NCBI RefSeq assembly: GCF_026015885.1
Contig: NZ_JAPDUG010000002.1
Span: forward strand, 310,001 to 374,000
Direction of reading: 5' to 3'
Source of the DNA: Halocynthiibacter sp. SDUM655004
GTDB lineage: Bacteria; Pseudomonadota; Alphaproteobacteria; Rhodobacterales; Rhodobacteraceae
DNA length: 64,000 nucleotides
The stretch's first letter is position 1. Every line of letters starts with the position of its first letter. A program made the position numbers and the translations under genes. Below, in pieces: positions 9,955-19,138 of the stretch. Under the pieces are notes generated by a model. The model was not told the DNA's origin and did no database searches. It saw only the letters and a list, made by a program, of their open reading frames with translations.

Positions 9955-10587
9955 ATGAAGAAAGACGATCCCTTCGGGTTTGACATGAGCGTTTCTTCCG
10001 ACAAGAAAAAACGCACCAGAGGGCGGCGCGGCATGTCTGGCGCCTTTGAAACCTCTACGCGCAAATGCGAACATCCTGGTTGCGAGGAAGTCGGCAAGTA
10101 TCGCGCGCCACGCTCGCCCGATCACCTCGACGAATACCTTTGGTTCTGTAAGGACCACGTGCGGGAATTTAACCTCAAGTGGAACTTCTTTAACGGTGCC
10201 ACAGAGGAAGAGATCGAAAAGCAACTCGGCAAAGATCGTGTCTGGGAACGCGAGACAAAGCCGCTTGGCAAAAAATCCGCCGAGCAACGCGCATGGGAAC
10301 GCCTTGGCATCGATGATCCGCATCAGGTTCTGGGCGAGAACGCCACACGCAATCCAGGCAAATCTATTACCGGTACACGCCGCCTGCCCCCGACCGAACG
10401 CAAGGCCATCGAAATTCTCGAGGCCAAAGATCATTGGACCAAGGCAGAAATCCGCAAAGCTTACAAAAAGCTTATCAAAATCCTTCACCCTGACATGAAC
10501 GGCGGCGACCGTTCAGACGAGGAGCGTTTGCAGGAAGTGGTTTGGGCATGGGACCAGATCAAAGACAGCCGCGTATTCAAAGATTAG
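9955..10587 (+). CDS. C-terminal J-domain (DnaJ-like) protein
   Basis: The last 60 residues form a J domain with the HPD motif at 178-180 that stimulates Hsp70 ATPase, so the protein is likely a co-chaperone of DnaK in the cytoplasm. Unlike DnaJ, the J domain is at the C-terminus and no G/F linker or zinc-finger repeats follow. The N-terminal part has a Cys/His pattern (CEHPGC at about 38-43, FCKDHV at about 64-69) that could bind a metal. Single-J-domain proteins of this layout occur in many Rhodobacterales and are usually called DnaJ-like; the specific client is unknown. A terminator follows. Confidence 0.8.
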   Translation: MKKDDPFGFDMSVSSDKKKRTRGRRGMSGAFETSTRKCEHPGCEEVGKYRAPRSPDHLDEYLWFCKDHVREFNLKWNFFNGATEEEIEKQLGKDRVWERETKPLGKKSAEQRAWERLGIDDPHQVLGENATRNPGKSITGTRRLPPTERKAIEILEAKDHWTKAEIRKAYKKLIKILHPDMNGGDRSDEERLQEVVWAWDQIKDSRVFKD

Positions 10588-10612
10588 GCGCATCATACGC
10601 CACACACCAACC

Positions 10613-10642
10613 AAAGGGTCGCACAATGTTGCGGCCCTTTTT
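10613..10642 (+). terminator. Rho-independent terminator after the J-domain gene
   Basis: AAAGGGTCGCA pairs with TGCGGCCCTTT (one G-T wobble) around a short loop and runs into five T residues. It separates this gene from cobS. Confidence 0.85.
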
Positions 10643-10782
10643 CGTGGTGTACCGTAGTTTCACGGCGTCATGCGGAGATTGACGCCGATAAATCCGCGCC
10701 GCCCTTGCACGTCACTTGATTTTCAAGCACAACACCTCTTGAAAACGAGGCACGCGCGGCGTGAATTTCAAGGAAACAGACG

Positions 10783-11769
10783 ATGGCGGACGGAGCAATG
10801 GATCAGAACGTAAAACCAACAGAAGAGATCTCGGTACGCGATGTCTTTGGAATTGACAGCGACATGGTTGTTAAGGGCTTTGCCGAGAAAACCGACCGTG
10901 TGCCAGAGCTCGACAGCACCTATAAATTTGATCCCGACACCACGCTCGCCATTCTCGCTGGTTTTGCGCACAACCGCCGCGTGATGATCCAAGGTTACCA
11001 CGGCACGGGTAAATCAACCCATATTGAACAAGTTGCCGCGCGCCTCAACTGGCCATCTGTGCGTGTGAACCTCGATAGCCACATCAGCCGGATCGACCTT
11101 ATTGGTAAGGATGCGATCAAACTTAAAGACGGCAAACAGGTTACTGAATTTCAGGAAGGTATCCTGCCTTGGGCGCTTCGCACCAATACCGCGATTGTCT
11201 TTGATGAATACGACGCAGGCCGCGCGGACGTAATGTTCGTTATCCAGCGGGTGCTTGAAGCAGACGGCAAGCTCACTTTGCTTGACCAGAACAAGGTGAT
11301 CACACCGCACCCCTATTTCCGTATTTTCGCCACTGCGAACACCGTTGGCCTTGGCGATACAACCGGCCTTTACCACGGCACCCAGCAGATCAACCAAGGC
11401 CAGATGGACCGTTGGTCGCTTGTTGCTACGCTGAACTATCTTAGCCACGATGCCGAAGCGAACATCGTGATTGCCAAGAACCCTGCTTACAACACCGACA
11501 AGGGCCGCAAGACGATCTCGCAAATGGTGACCGTAGCCGATCTTACCCGCACGGCGTTCATGAATGGCGAACTTTCCACCGTCATGAGCCCACGGACCGT
11601 GCTGGCGTGGGCGCAAAACGCACAGATTTTCCGCAGCGTTGGTTATGCCTTCCGCTTGAGCTTCCTCAACAAATGCGACGAGCTTGAGCGGCAGACAGTT
11701 GCTGAATTCTATCAGCGTTGTTTTGACGAGGAACTCCCAGAAAGCGCCGCAAGCATGAGCCTCGGATGA
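10783..11769 (+). CDS. cobS: Aerobic cobaltochelatase subunit CobS (AAA+ ATPase)
   Basis: CobS is the AAA+ subunit that, with CobT, drives ATP-dependent cobalt insertion by CobN into hydrogenobyrinic acid a,c-diamide in aerobic vitamin B12 synthesis. Walker [10 protein letters not shown] is at residues 71-79 and the Walker B type FDEYD at about 140-144; sensor residues in [13 protein letters not shown] follow. The length of 328 aa is standard. AAGGAAAC precedes the ATG at 10783; a second ATG five codons later is possible. cobT follows 45 bases downstream, as in other alphaproteobacteria. No cobalamin riboswitch is seen upstream. Confidence 0.95.
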   Translation: MADGAMDQNVKPTEEISVRDVFGIDSDMVVKGFAEKTDRVPELDSTYKFDPDTTLAILAGFAHNRRVMIQGYHGTGKSTHIEQVAARLNWPSVRVNLDSHISRIDLIGKDAIKLKDGKQVTEFQEGILPWALRTNTAIVFDEYDAGRADVMFVIQRVLEADGKLTLLDQNKVITPHPYFRIFATANTVGLGDTTGLYHGTQQINQGQMDRWSLVATLNYLSHDAEANIVIAKNPAYNTDKGRKTISQMVTVADLTRTAFMNGELSTVMSPRTVLAWAQNAQIFRSVGYAFRLSFLNKCDELERQTVAEFYQRCFDEELPESAASMSLG

Positions 11770-11814
11770 GCGCACCCATGCATAATCGCCGCGCGCTAAC
11801 AGCGGAGGCATAGG

Positions 11815-13692
11815 ATGCAGAAGAAGTCTGACAACCCCGCCGATCCGTTCAAAAAGGCGCTCGCTGATGCGACCCGCGTTCTTGCGGATGATCCGGAGCT
11901 TTCGGTCTCCTATACCGTTGACCCTCCCGGAAAAACGGCGGATTCGGTACGCTTGCCGCAGGTAACGCGTCGGATGAGCCGTGAGGAAGTTCTGCTTGCG
12001 CGAGGCAACGCCGATGCGCTTGCACTTCGTCACAAGTATCACAACGACGCGACCCACAACCGCTATCTCCCCCAAGGGCAAATGGCGCGGGACCTCTACG
12101 AAGCAATGGAGAACGCCCGTTGCGAGGCCGTCGGTGGCCGCGACATGCCCGGCACCTTGAGCAATATCGACGCCAAAATCGGCAACGAGGCTCTCCGTAA
12201 GGGCTATGGCGATATCAGCGCGCAATCGGAAGCCCCGCTTGCCGAAGCCGCGGGGTATTTGATCCGCCATCTTGCAACAGGCCGCGACCTTCCCGCGGGT
12301 GCGGCGAATGTCATGGAGCTTTGGCGCCCATTTATTGAGGATCAGGCCGGCGGTACGCTTGAATCGCTTGAAGAAATGCTCGCAGATCAGGTCTCTTTTG
12401 CAAAGCTCGCCCGCCAGATTATCGACGATCTTGGCTATGGCGACCAGCTTGGTGAAGACCCGGACGGCGAAGACGACAGCAGCGACGAAGAAGCCCAGCC
12501 CGAAGCCGAAGAAGAGCCGGAGAATCCCGATTCAACCGGTGAGGACGACGAAGAAGAAGAGGCCGAAGCCGCGCCCGAGCAAAGTCAGGACGACAGTCAG
12601 GACCAAAGCCAGGCACAGGTTTCCATGGATGACGCCGCCGATCAGGAAGACGGCAGCGAAGCAGATATGCCAGATGGCGACGCCCCGATGGACCCGCCTC
12701 CTCCTGCTGCACATTCAGAGGCTGATCCGGATTATCAGGTCTTTTCAACAGATTGCGACGAGGAAATTCTCGCCGAGGAATTGGCAGAGCCCGCCGAGCT
12801 TGAGCGTCTCCGCGCCTATCTTGACCAACAGCTTGAGCCGCTGAAGGGCGCTGTTTCGCGACTTGCCAACAAGCTGCAACGCCGCCTGCAGGCCCAACAA
12901 AACCGGAGCTGGGACTTCGATCAGGAAGAAGGCATTTTGGATGCTGGCCGCCTCGCACGCGTGATTGCCAATCCGACAACGCCGCTTTCGTTCAAAGTTG
13001 AACAAGACACAGAGTTCCGTGATACCTGCGTAACACTTCTAATTGACAACTCCGGCTCCATGCGAGGGCGTCCGATTTCGATCGCGGCGATCTGTGCAGA
13101 TGTTCTCGCGCGAACTCTGGAACGTTGTCAGGTCAAGGTCGAGATCCTCGGATTCACCACCCGCGCTTGGAAAGGTGGACAAGCCCGTGAAACTTGGCTG
13201 CAGCAAGGCCGCCCGCAGCAGCCGGGCCGCCTGAACGACCTGCGCCACATCATCTATAAATCCGCAGACGCCCCTTGGCGGCGGACTCGCCCGAACCTTG
13301 GGCTGATGATGAAAGAAGGCTTGCTCAAGGAAAATATCGATGGAGAAGCGCTGGAATGGGCACACAAACGCACCATTCACCGCCCCGAAGCGCGCAAAAT
13401 CCTGATGGTCATCAGCGACGGTGCACCGGTGGATGACAGCACGCTATCGGTCAACCCGCCGAATTACCTCGAGAAGCACCTGCGCGATGTGATCGCTATG
13501 GTTGAGAAGAAGAAGTTGGTTGAGTTGCTGGCTATTGGTATCGGTCATGACGTGACCCGCTATTATGACCGCGCGGTGACGATCACGGATGTAGAACAGC
13601 TCGCTGGCGCCATGACTGAGCAACTCGCAGCACTCTTTGACAATGACCCGCGTGCGCGCGCCAAATTTCTTGGTATCCGGCAGGCCGGCTAG
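11815..13692 (+). CDS. cobT: Aerobic cobaltochelatase subunit CobT (von Willebrand A domain)
   Basis: CobT forms the large ring partner of CobS in aerobic cobalt chelation. The layout is normal: an N-terminal domain (about 1-200), a highly acidic linker (about 205-300, runs of Glu, Asp, Gln and Ser), and a C-terminal vWA domain with the metal-ion-dependent adhesion motif DNSGSM at 411-416. The length of 625 aa fits the family. CGGAGG precedes the ATG. It forms a two-gene unit with cobS; cobN is outside the window. Confidence 0.95.
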   Translation: MQKKSDNPADPFKKALADATRVLADDPELSVSYTVDPPGKTADSVRLPQVTRRMSREEVLLARGNADALALRHKYHNDATHNRYLPQGQMARDLYEAMENARCEAVGGRDMPGTLSNIDAKIGNEALRKGYGDISAQSEAPLAEAAGYLIRHLATGRDLPAGAANVMELWRPFIEDQAGGTLESLEEMLADQVSFAKLARQIIDDLGYGDQLGEDPDGEDDSSDEEAQPEAEEEPENPDSTGEDDEEEEAEAAPEQSQDDSQDQSQAQVSMDDAADQEDGSEADMPDGDAPMDPPPPAAHSEADPDYQVFSTDCDEEILAEELAEPAELERLRAYLDQQLEPLKGAVSRLANKLQRRLQAQQNRSWDFDQEEGILDAGRLARVIANPTTPLSFKVEQDTEFRDTCVTLLIDNSGSMRGRPISIAAICADVLARTLERCQVKVEILGFTTRAWKGGQARETWLQQGRPQQPGRLNDLRHIIYKSADAPWRRTRPNLGLMMKEGLLKENIDGEALEWAHKRTIHRPEARKILMVISDGAPVDDSTLSVNPPNYLEKHLRDVIAMVEKKKLVELLAIGIGHDVTRYYDRAVTITDVEQLAGAMTEQLAALFDNDPRARAKFLGIRQAG

Positions 13693-13788
13693 CCGTTTGA
13701 TGCGGAATTGGTGCGTATAACCGCGCCACCTTTAACAACAAAAACTTGGCGAGCAGATCTACCGCGCGCCATTTATCGGAGGTCGTGC

Positions 13789-15936
13789 ATGTTTCAAGAT
13801 TTTGGAACCGTTTCCCACCCAGAGTTCGGCCCGGAACGGCTGACAAAGCTCCGCGCGGCGCTTGAGGCAAGAAATCTCGATGGATTCATCGTGCCACGTG
13901 CAGACAGGTTTCAGGGCGAATATGTGGCAGATTGCGATGCACGGCTCTCTTGGCTCACCGGATTTACGGGCTCTGCAGGGTTCTGCGTCGTGCTCCCCGA
14001 GGTAGCGGGCGTTTTCATTGACGGACGATATAGAACGCAGGTGAAATCGCAGGTTGATCTGGCGCATTTCACGCCAGTTCCATGGCCCGAGCAATCGGCA
14101 GCAGACTGGATCAAAAGCCAAACAAAAGGGCCATTGCGACTTGGTATCGATCCATGGCTCCATACTGTTCAGGACATACGCGCGCTCGAAAGCGGCCTCA
14201 AAGGGACCGGTGTTGAGATTGTTGCGCTTGATGAAAATCCGCTTGATGCAATTTGGGTCGACCGCCCTGCCCCTCCCGCTGCGCCAGCCGTTGACCAGCC
14301 ACTTGAATTCGCCGGTGAACCCCACGAAAGCAAGATCAAGCGCATGGCCACAGCGATTGCGGATGCGGGTGCGTCACAAGCTATCATTACCCAACCAGAT
14401 GCGATTTGTTGGCTCTTGAACGTGCGTGGCGCCGATATCCCGCGCAATCCCGTTGTGCACGCGATGGCCGTCTTACACGCCGCAGGACACGTAGACCTTT
14501 TCACGGATCCGACTAAATTTAACGAGGTTGCGGAGAAGTTCGGCCCTTCCGTCGCGCTGCATGCTGAAAGCGAGATGCCCGACTTCGTCTCCGCTCTCAA
14601 AGGCCCCACTTTGCTTGATCCGGCGACTACGCCGCTCGCCCTAGCCGAAATCTGCGCCGAGACTATCGAAGCGCCGGATCCCTGTGCGCTTGCAAAGGCG
14701 TGCAAGAACGACGTCGAGCTTGCAGGCGCCGATGCCGCCCAATTGCGAGACGGGGTGGCTATGGCAGAGTTTCTGTGCTGGCTTGACGAAAACGCCCCTA
14801 GCGGCACACTCACCGAGATCGATGTCGTCACGAAACTCGAGTCCTTCCGCCGCGCAAGCAACGCTCTGCGCGAAATTAGCTTCGAAACAATTGCGGGCGC
14901 TGGTGAGCACGGTGCAATCATGCATTACCGCGTGTCCGAAGACACAAATCGTTCCGTCAAATCTGGCGAGCTTTTGTTGGTCGATAGCGGTGGCCAATAT
15001 CAGGATGGTACAACCGACATCACCCGCACCATCGCTGTCGGAGAGATCGGGGAAACAGAAAAACGCTGCTTCACGCGCGTCCTTCAAGGGATGATCGCAA
15101 TCAGCCGCGCAGAGTTCCCGAAGGGCACCAAAGGTCGCGACCTTGATCCATTTGCCCGCATGGCACTTTGGCAAGCTGGGCAAGATTTCAATCACGGGAC
15201 CGGCCATGGTGTCGGCAGTTATCTTTCCGTCCACGAAGGTCCGCAGCGCCTTGCAAAAACCGGTTCCATTGCGCTGGAAACAGGGATGATCCTCTCTAAC
15301 GAGCCCGGATATTACCGCGAGGGGGCGTTCGGTATTCGTATTGAAAATCTCGTTGCCGTGGAACCTGCCCCAGCCCATGCAGATGCAGACCCCGAGCGCG
15401 ACTTCCTTCGGTTTCGCACAATGACCTTTGTTCCCATTGATCGACGCCTGATCATGACATCGCTTCTAAACAAGGCGGAAATTGACTGGATCAACCAATA
15501 TCATTTTGCCACATGGAAGCTTTTGCGTGATCATGTTAGCAAGCCAACTCGAAGCTGGCTCAAAGAGGCCTGCGCGCCATTAAAAGGAGACGCACCTGTG
15601 CCGGAAATTACGATCACAAAAGCAGATACTACCTATGTGGTGCGCGCCGGTGGTGCGGTTATTGGGGAAAGTCAAAACGCACTTATCCTCAATGAAGGTT
15701 CGCTCGCCCCTGTGGCCTATTTCCCGCGCGAAGACGTCGCAATGGCGATGCTTGAACCGAGCGATCACACCACTCACTGCCCGTGGAAAGGCAACGCCTC
15801 TTACTTCTCAATTCACACCAAAAGTACCGTTATCAAGAACGCGGTGTGGTCTTATGAAGAGCCATTGGAAAGCGTCGAAGAAATCGCTGGTTACCTCGCC
15901 TTCGCAGGAGAGAACGTTGCCGTCGAGGGGCTTTGA
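13789..15936 (+). CDS. Xaa-Pro aminopeptidase (M24) fused in frame to a DUF427 domain
   Basis: Residues 1-600 are an M24 aminopeptidase P-type enzyme, which removes an N-terminal residue preceding proline: two creatinase-like N-terminal domains and a pita-bread C-domain. Metal ligands are visible in LLLVDSGGQYQDGTTD, GTGHGVG, LSNEPGYY and FGIRIENL. Residues 604-715 form a separate DUF427 domain (cofactor and role unknown). The junction (CAPLKGDAPVPEI) looks like a former gene boundary: AAGGAG at 15584-15589 is followed 8 bases later by an in-frame GTG at 15598, so the DUF427 part may also be translated on its own. The main start MFQDFGTV follows CGGAGG. The gene converges on the ClC gene with a 5-base gap. 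Confidence 0.85.
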   Translation: MFQDFGTVSHPEFGPERLTKLRAALEARNLDGFIVPRADRFQGEYVADCDARLSWLTGFTGSAGFCVVLPEVAGVFIDGRYRTQVKSQVDLAHFTPVPWPEQSAADWIKSQTKGPLRLGIDPWLHTVQDIRALESGLKGTGVEIVALDENPLDAIWVDRPAPPAAPAVDQPLEFAGEPHESKIKRMATAIADAGASQAIITQPDAICWLLNVRGADIPRNPVVHAMAVLHAAGHVDLFTDPTKFNEVAEKFGPSVALHAESEMPDFVSALKGPTLLDPATTPLALAEICAETIEAPDPCALAKACKNDVELAGADAAQLRDGVAMAEFLCWLDENAPSGTLTEIDVVTKLESFRRASNALREISFETIAGAGEHGAIMHYRVSEDTNRSVKSGELLLVDSGGQYQDGTTDITRTIAVGEIGETEKRCFTRVLQGMIAISRAEFPKGTKGRDLDPFARMALWQAGQDFNHGTGHGVGSYLSVHEGPQRLAKTGSIALETGMILSNEPGYYREGAFGIRIENLVAVEPAPAHADADPERDFLRFRTMTFVPIDRRLIMTSLLNKAEIDWINQYHFATWKLLRDHVSKPTRSWLKEACAPLKGDAPVPEITITKADTTYVVRAGGAVIGESQNALILNEGSLAPVAYFPREDVAMAMLEPSDHTTHCPWKGNASYFSIHTKSTVIKNAVWSYEEPLESVEEIAGYLAFAGENVAVEGL
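15584..15600 (+). promoter_or_regulatory. Internal ribosome binding site and GTG start for the DUF427 part
   Basis: AAGGAG at 15584-15589 stands 8 bases before an in-frame GTG at 15598, exactly where the M24 domain ends and the DUF427 domain begins. It could initiate a separate DUF427 protein of 113 residues from within the fused reading frame. Only the motif supports this. Confidence 0.45.
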
Positions 15937-15941
15937 TCCGC

Positions 15942-17603
15942 TTACGAGTGCTCTTCTGCGGCGGTTTCTGATAGGGCGCGGTTAAAGGTTAGCAACGCGT
16001 CCACATGATAGATTGCCCCCAATAGCGCGCCGCTCTCGGCGACAACCGGAATGAAATCCAGATCATGCGCTTCAAACTCTGGCATGATCTCTTCCAGAGT
16101 TGCTTCGGGCCCAACCAGACGCCCTTCTTTGACGAGAGCATCGCAGTCAGCCTCATCGGCGCATCGTTGCTCTCCGAGAGCACGCATGACCGTCTTAACG
16201 CGTATCGTAGACAGCAAATATCCTTGTGGACCCGCCGCCAAATGAACATCGCGGCGTTCGAGCTGCGTCAGGAAGAAACTCTTGTCGACCATGCGCGAAG
16301 AAATTGCGGTCGAAACAGACACTGCCGCCATAACTGCAAGCCCAGTTTGCCAGTCTCCCGTCAATTCAAACACGATGAGCGTTGTAGATATCGGCGCGCC
16401 CAATACCGCTGCGGCCACGGCCCCCATTCCTGCAAGCGCATAGATCGTGTGCGAGCCGCTGACATTGGGAAAAGCCTGTGTCGCGATTAGGCCGAACGCC
16501 AGCCCAGTTAGAGCACCTAGCATCATCGCGGGGGAGAATACCCCGCCTCCCATGCGCCCCGCCATCGTGATCGCAACGGCAATGGCCTTCAAAACGGCAA
16601 AAACAACGGCCTCGCGGAACAACAGATCACCAGACAAAGCCGCCGAAGTTGTTCCGTAGCCAACACCGATAATGTGTGGGAAGAAAATGGCGATGCCGCC
16701 AAGCAATCCACCCGCAATTGCAGGGCGCAAAATTGCAGGGATACGCAGTGTTTTTTGCAGGACGTTGCCGAAATTATCGGCCCAGAATATCGACTTCATC
16801 AAGACAACCGCGACAAGCCCCGAAATAATCCCAAGCAGGAGAAATGCGGGAAGCTCTACGTAGAACGCCAATTCACCAACGCGCATGAGCTGAAACTCGG
16901 TCACATTGCCAAATTCGAGGCGGCTGATGACGGTACCCGCGACCGACGCAATAACAATGGGCGCGAATGCGTGCACCGCAAAGTGGCGAAGGATAACCTC
17001 AAGCGCGAACAACGCTCCTGCAATCGGTGCGTTAAAGCTCGCTGAAACAGCCGCTGCAACGGCACACCCAAGTAGATCCCGCGCATCAATGCCGCTGGCA
17101 TGAATGCGATTGCTTACCCATGTCGAAATTACCGCCGCCAGGTGCACGACCGGGCCTTCACGCCCAGTGGAGCCGCCCGACGAAAGCGTAATCAATGATG
17201 CAAGTCCGCTTGCCAATCCCTCGCGGCGCTCCACGCGTCCATGATGCAGGGCTGCGCCCTCGATGACATCAGCGACAGAGCGAACGCGTCCGTCGGGCGT
17301 ATATTTGTTCAGCAAAATTCCAACGATCAGCCCGCCCACAATCGGCACAAGCAAGATCCAGTACCACGGAAGCCGATCCGCAACAGAAAGCATATCTGTG
17401 CGCGTCTCCGCATCATATAAAAAGCCCTGAAGCGCCAAGATGGCTTTGCGAAAATACAGCGCTGTAAATCCGGCTCCAATCCCGATCAAAAGCGCAATAA
17501 ACCAGAACTGCAGCTCGTTCGGCCCCTCTTGCCGAATGATGCGCAATGCGTCCTTCACCGCCAGATTGGCGCGCTGGTAACCGTCTTTGATCTGGGCTTT
17601 CAT
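15942..17603 (-). CDS. ClC-family chloride channel/antiporter with C-terminal CBS domains
   Basis: This is an inner-membrane ClC transporter of about 553 aa with many hydrophobic helices. The anion-selectivity/gate motif GSTGREGP is present, including the gating glutamate. The downstream FNAPIAGALFALEV segment keeps a glutamate where Cl-/H+ antiporters have the proton glutamate, so exchange rather than passive channel activity is inferred. A cytoplasmic CBS pair (VKTVMRAL, then the LDFIPVVAESGALLGAIYHVD region) ends the protein. The start is uncertain: the ATG at 17603 is used here, while a GTG at 17663 would add 20 residues that do not look membrane-related. It is divergent from the flavoprotein gene. 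Confidence 0.9.
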   Translation of the reverse strand: MKAQIKDGYQRANLAVKDALRIIRQEGPNELQFWFIALLIGIGAGFTALYFRKAILALQGFLYDAETRTDMLSVADRLPWYWILLVPIVGGLIVGILLNKYTPDGRVRSVADVIEGAALHHGRVERREGLASGLASLITLSSGGSTGREGPVVHLAAVISTWVSNRIHASGIDARDLLGCAVAAAVSASFNAPIAGALFALEVILRHFAVHAFAPIVIASVAGTVISRLEFGNVTEFQLMRVGELAFYVELPAFLLLGIISGLVAVVLMKSIFWADNFGNVLQKTLRIPAILRPAIAGGLLGGIAIFFPHIIGVGYGTTSAALSGDLLFREAVVFAVLKAIAVAITMAGRMGGGVFSPAMMLGALTGLAFGLIATQAFPNVSGSHTIYALAGMGAVAAAVLGAPISTTLIVFELTGDWQTGLAVMAAVSVSTAISSRMVDKSFFLTQLERRDVHLAAGPQGYLLSTIRVKTVMRALGEQRCADEADCDALVKEGRLVGPEATLEEIMPEFEAHDLDFIPVVAESGALLGAIYHVDALLTFNRALSETAAEEHS

Positions 17604-17701
17604 TGGCAACAGCTGTTCATTGCGGGTCAATGCCTTTGGACTTTCCCAAGCGGATGGGTTCACCTAGGGTTTCACTCGGACCGAATGAAGGCAGAGGCAA
17701 T

Positions 17702-19078
17702 ATGACCATCGAAACCGCATTGACCGAACTCTCCTCCTTGTTAGGCGATCGTTTGTCGCGTTCCAAGTCTGATCTGGAAACACACGGAAAAAGCGAGACA
17801 TATTTTCCACTTACGCCACCTGACGCCGTGGCCTATCCGCTAAGCACCGAAGACGTGTCTGCGATCCTGCGCATCTGCCATACCCATGAATGCCCCGTTG
17901 TTGCGTGGGGTACAGGAACCTCTCTTGAGGCTCATGCCCTCGCGGTACAAGGCGGCATCTGTTTGGACATGACGAAAATGAACCGCGTGGTCGAGGTGGC
18001 GCCAGAGGACTTCGCGGTAACGGTTGAACCGGGGATAACCAGAGAAGAGCTAAACACGGAGTTGCGCGCAACAGGACTATTCTTTCCGGTAGACCCCGGA
18101 GCAAATGCATCAATCGGCGGCATGGCGGCAACACGCGCAAGCGGTACAACCACGGTTCGTTATGGCTCCATGCGTGATAACGTTCTGGGGCTTACCGTGG
18201 TGCTGGCAGATGGCCGCATTATCAAAACTGGTGGCCTCGCTCGAAAGTCCGCGGCAGGCTATGACCTCACCTCGCTCTTTCTTGGCAGCGAAGGGACCCT
18301 TGGCATAATCACGTCACTCACTCTGCGCCTTCATGGGCAGCCAGAGGCGATTTCTGCGGCCGCGTGCGTCTTTGAAACAGTGGATGATGCCGTCGCGACG
18401 GTCATCGAAACCATGCAGTCTGGTGTCCCCATGGCACGAATTGAACTCGTAGATGCTGATACGGCACGCGGGTTCAATATCTACGCGAAAGCCGACATCC
18501 CCGAAAAGCCACACTTGCTCATTGAGTTCCACGGTTCAGAAAGCGGCGTTGCGGAACAAGCAGAGAGCTTTGGAGAAATCGCACAGGATAATAACGCGCT
18601 CGCTTTTCGGTGGAGCAATCGACCAGAAGAGCGCGCCGAGCTTTGGAAAATACGCCACAACGCCTATTACGCCAGCCTCGCCCTAAGACCAGGAGCTTCG
18701 GCGATCGTAACTGATGTTTGTGTGCCGATCTCCAAGCTGGCTGATGCAATCAAAGCGGCACAGGCAGACATTGCGGCGTCTTTCTTGACTGGCCCAATTC
18801 TCGGGCATGTTGGCGACGGCAACTTTCACGCAATCCTGCTTTGCGACAAGAACGATCCGAAAGAAGTTGCTGAGGCAAAGCGCCTTGCCACCGAAATGTC
18901 TCGCCGCTCGGTAGAGGTTGGCGGTACGATCACGGGGGAACATGGTGTCGGGATGGGCAAACTCGGCCTAATGGAACTAGAACACGGCTCGGATGGGTGG
19001 AATGTTATGGGAGACATCAAAAAGGCACTCGATCCCACAAATATCATGAATCCAGGCAAGTTGACGCGTCAAAACTAA
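17702..19078 (+). CDS. FAD-linked oxidase, D-lactate dehydrogenase (cytochrome)/GlcD type
   Basis: The protein has a PCMH-type FAD-binding domain (residues about 35-215, with VAWGTGTSLEAH and the GANASIGGMAATRASG pattern) and a C-terminal FAD-linked oxidase domain ending in the GEHGVGMGKLG and DPTNIMNPGKL signatures. It resembles mitochondrial-type D-lactate dehydrogenases, which oxidise D-lactate or other D-2-hydroxy acids and pass electrons to a cytochrome or quinone. No glcE/glcF genes accompany it, which argues against glycolate oxidase. The start MTIETALTEL is chosen over upstream ATG codons that lie in the ClC promoter region. It converges on recN. Confidence 0.85.
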   Translation: MTIETALTELSSLLGDRLSRSKSDLETHGKSETYFPLTPPDAVAYPLSTEDVSAILRICHTHECPVVAWGTGTSLEAHALAVQGGICLDMTKMNRVVEVAPEDFAVTVEPGITREELNTELRATGLFFPVDPGANASIGGMAATRASGTTTVRYGSMRDNVLGLTVVLADGRIIKTGGLARKSAAGYDLTSLFLGSEGTLGIITSLTLRLHGQPEAISAAACVFETVDDAVATVIETMQSGVPMARIELVDADTARGFNIYAKADIPEKPHLLIEFHGSESGVAEQAESFGEIAQDNNALAFRWSNRPEERAELWKIRHNAYYASLALRPGASAIVTDVCVPISKLADAIKAAQADIAASFLTGPILGHVGDGNFHAILLCDKNDPKEVAEAKRLATEMSRRSVEVGGTITGEHGVGMGKLGLMELEHGSDGWNVMGDIKKALDPTNIMNPGKLTRQN

Positions 19079-19138
19079 AGGCATTCCCATACCAGCCCAA
19101 AATGCCACCGAAATGAAAGCTAACAATCGAAGCCGATC

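Noticed and set aside
10643-10782. Cobalamin riboswitch upstream of cobS
   Set aside because: No B12-box-like sequence or suitable fold is seen in the 140 bases before cobS.
11014-12270. 418-codon open frame on the minus strand opposite cobS and cobT
   Set aside because: It is antisense to two clear genes with intact motifs and has no homologous features.
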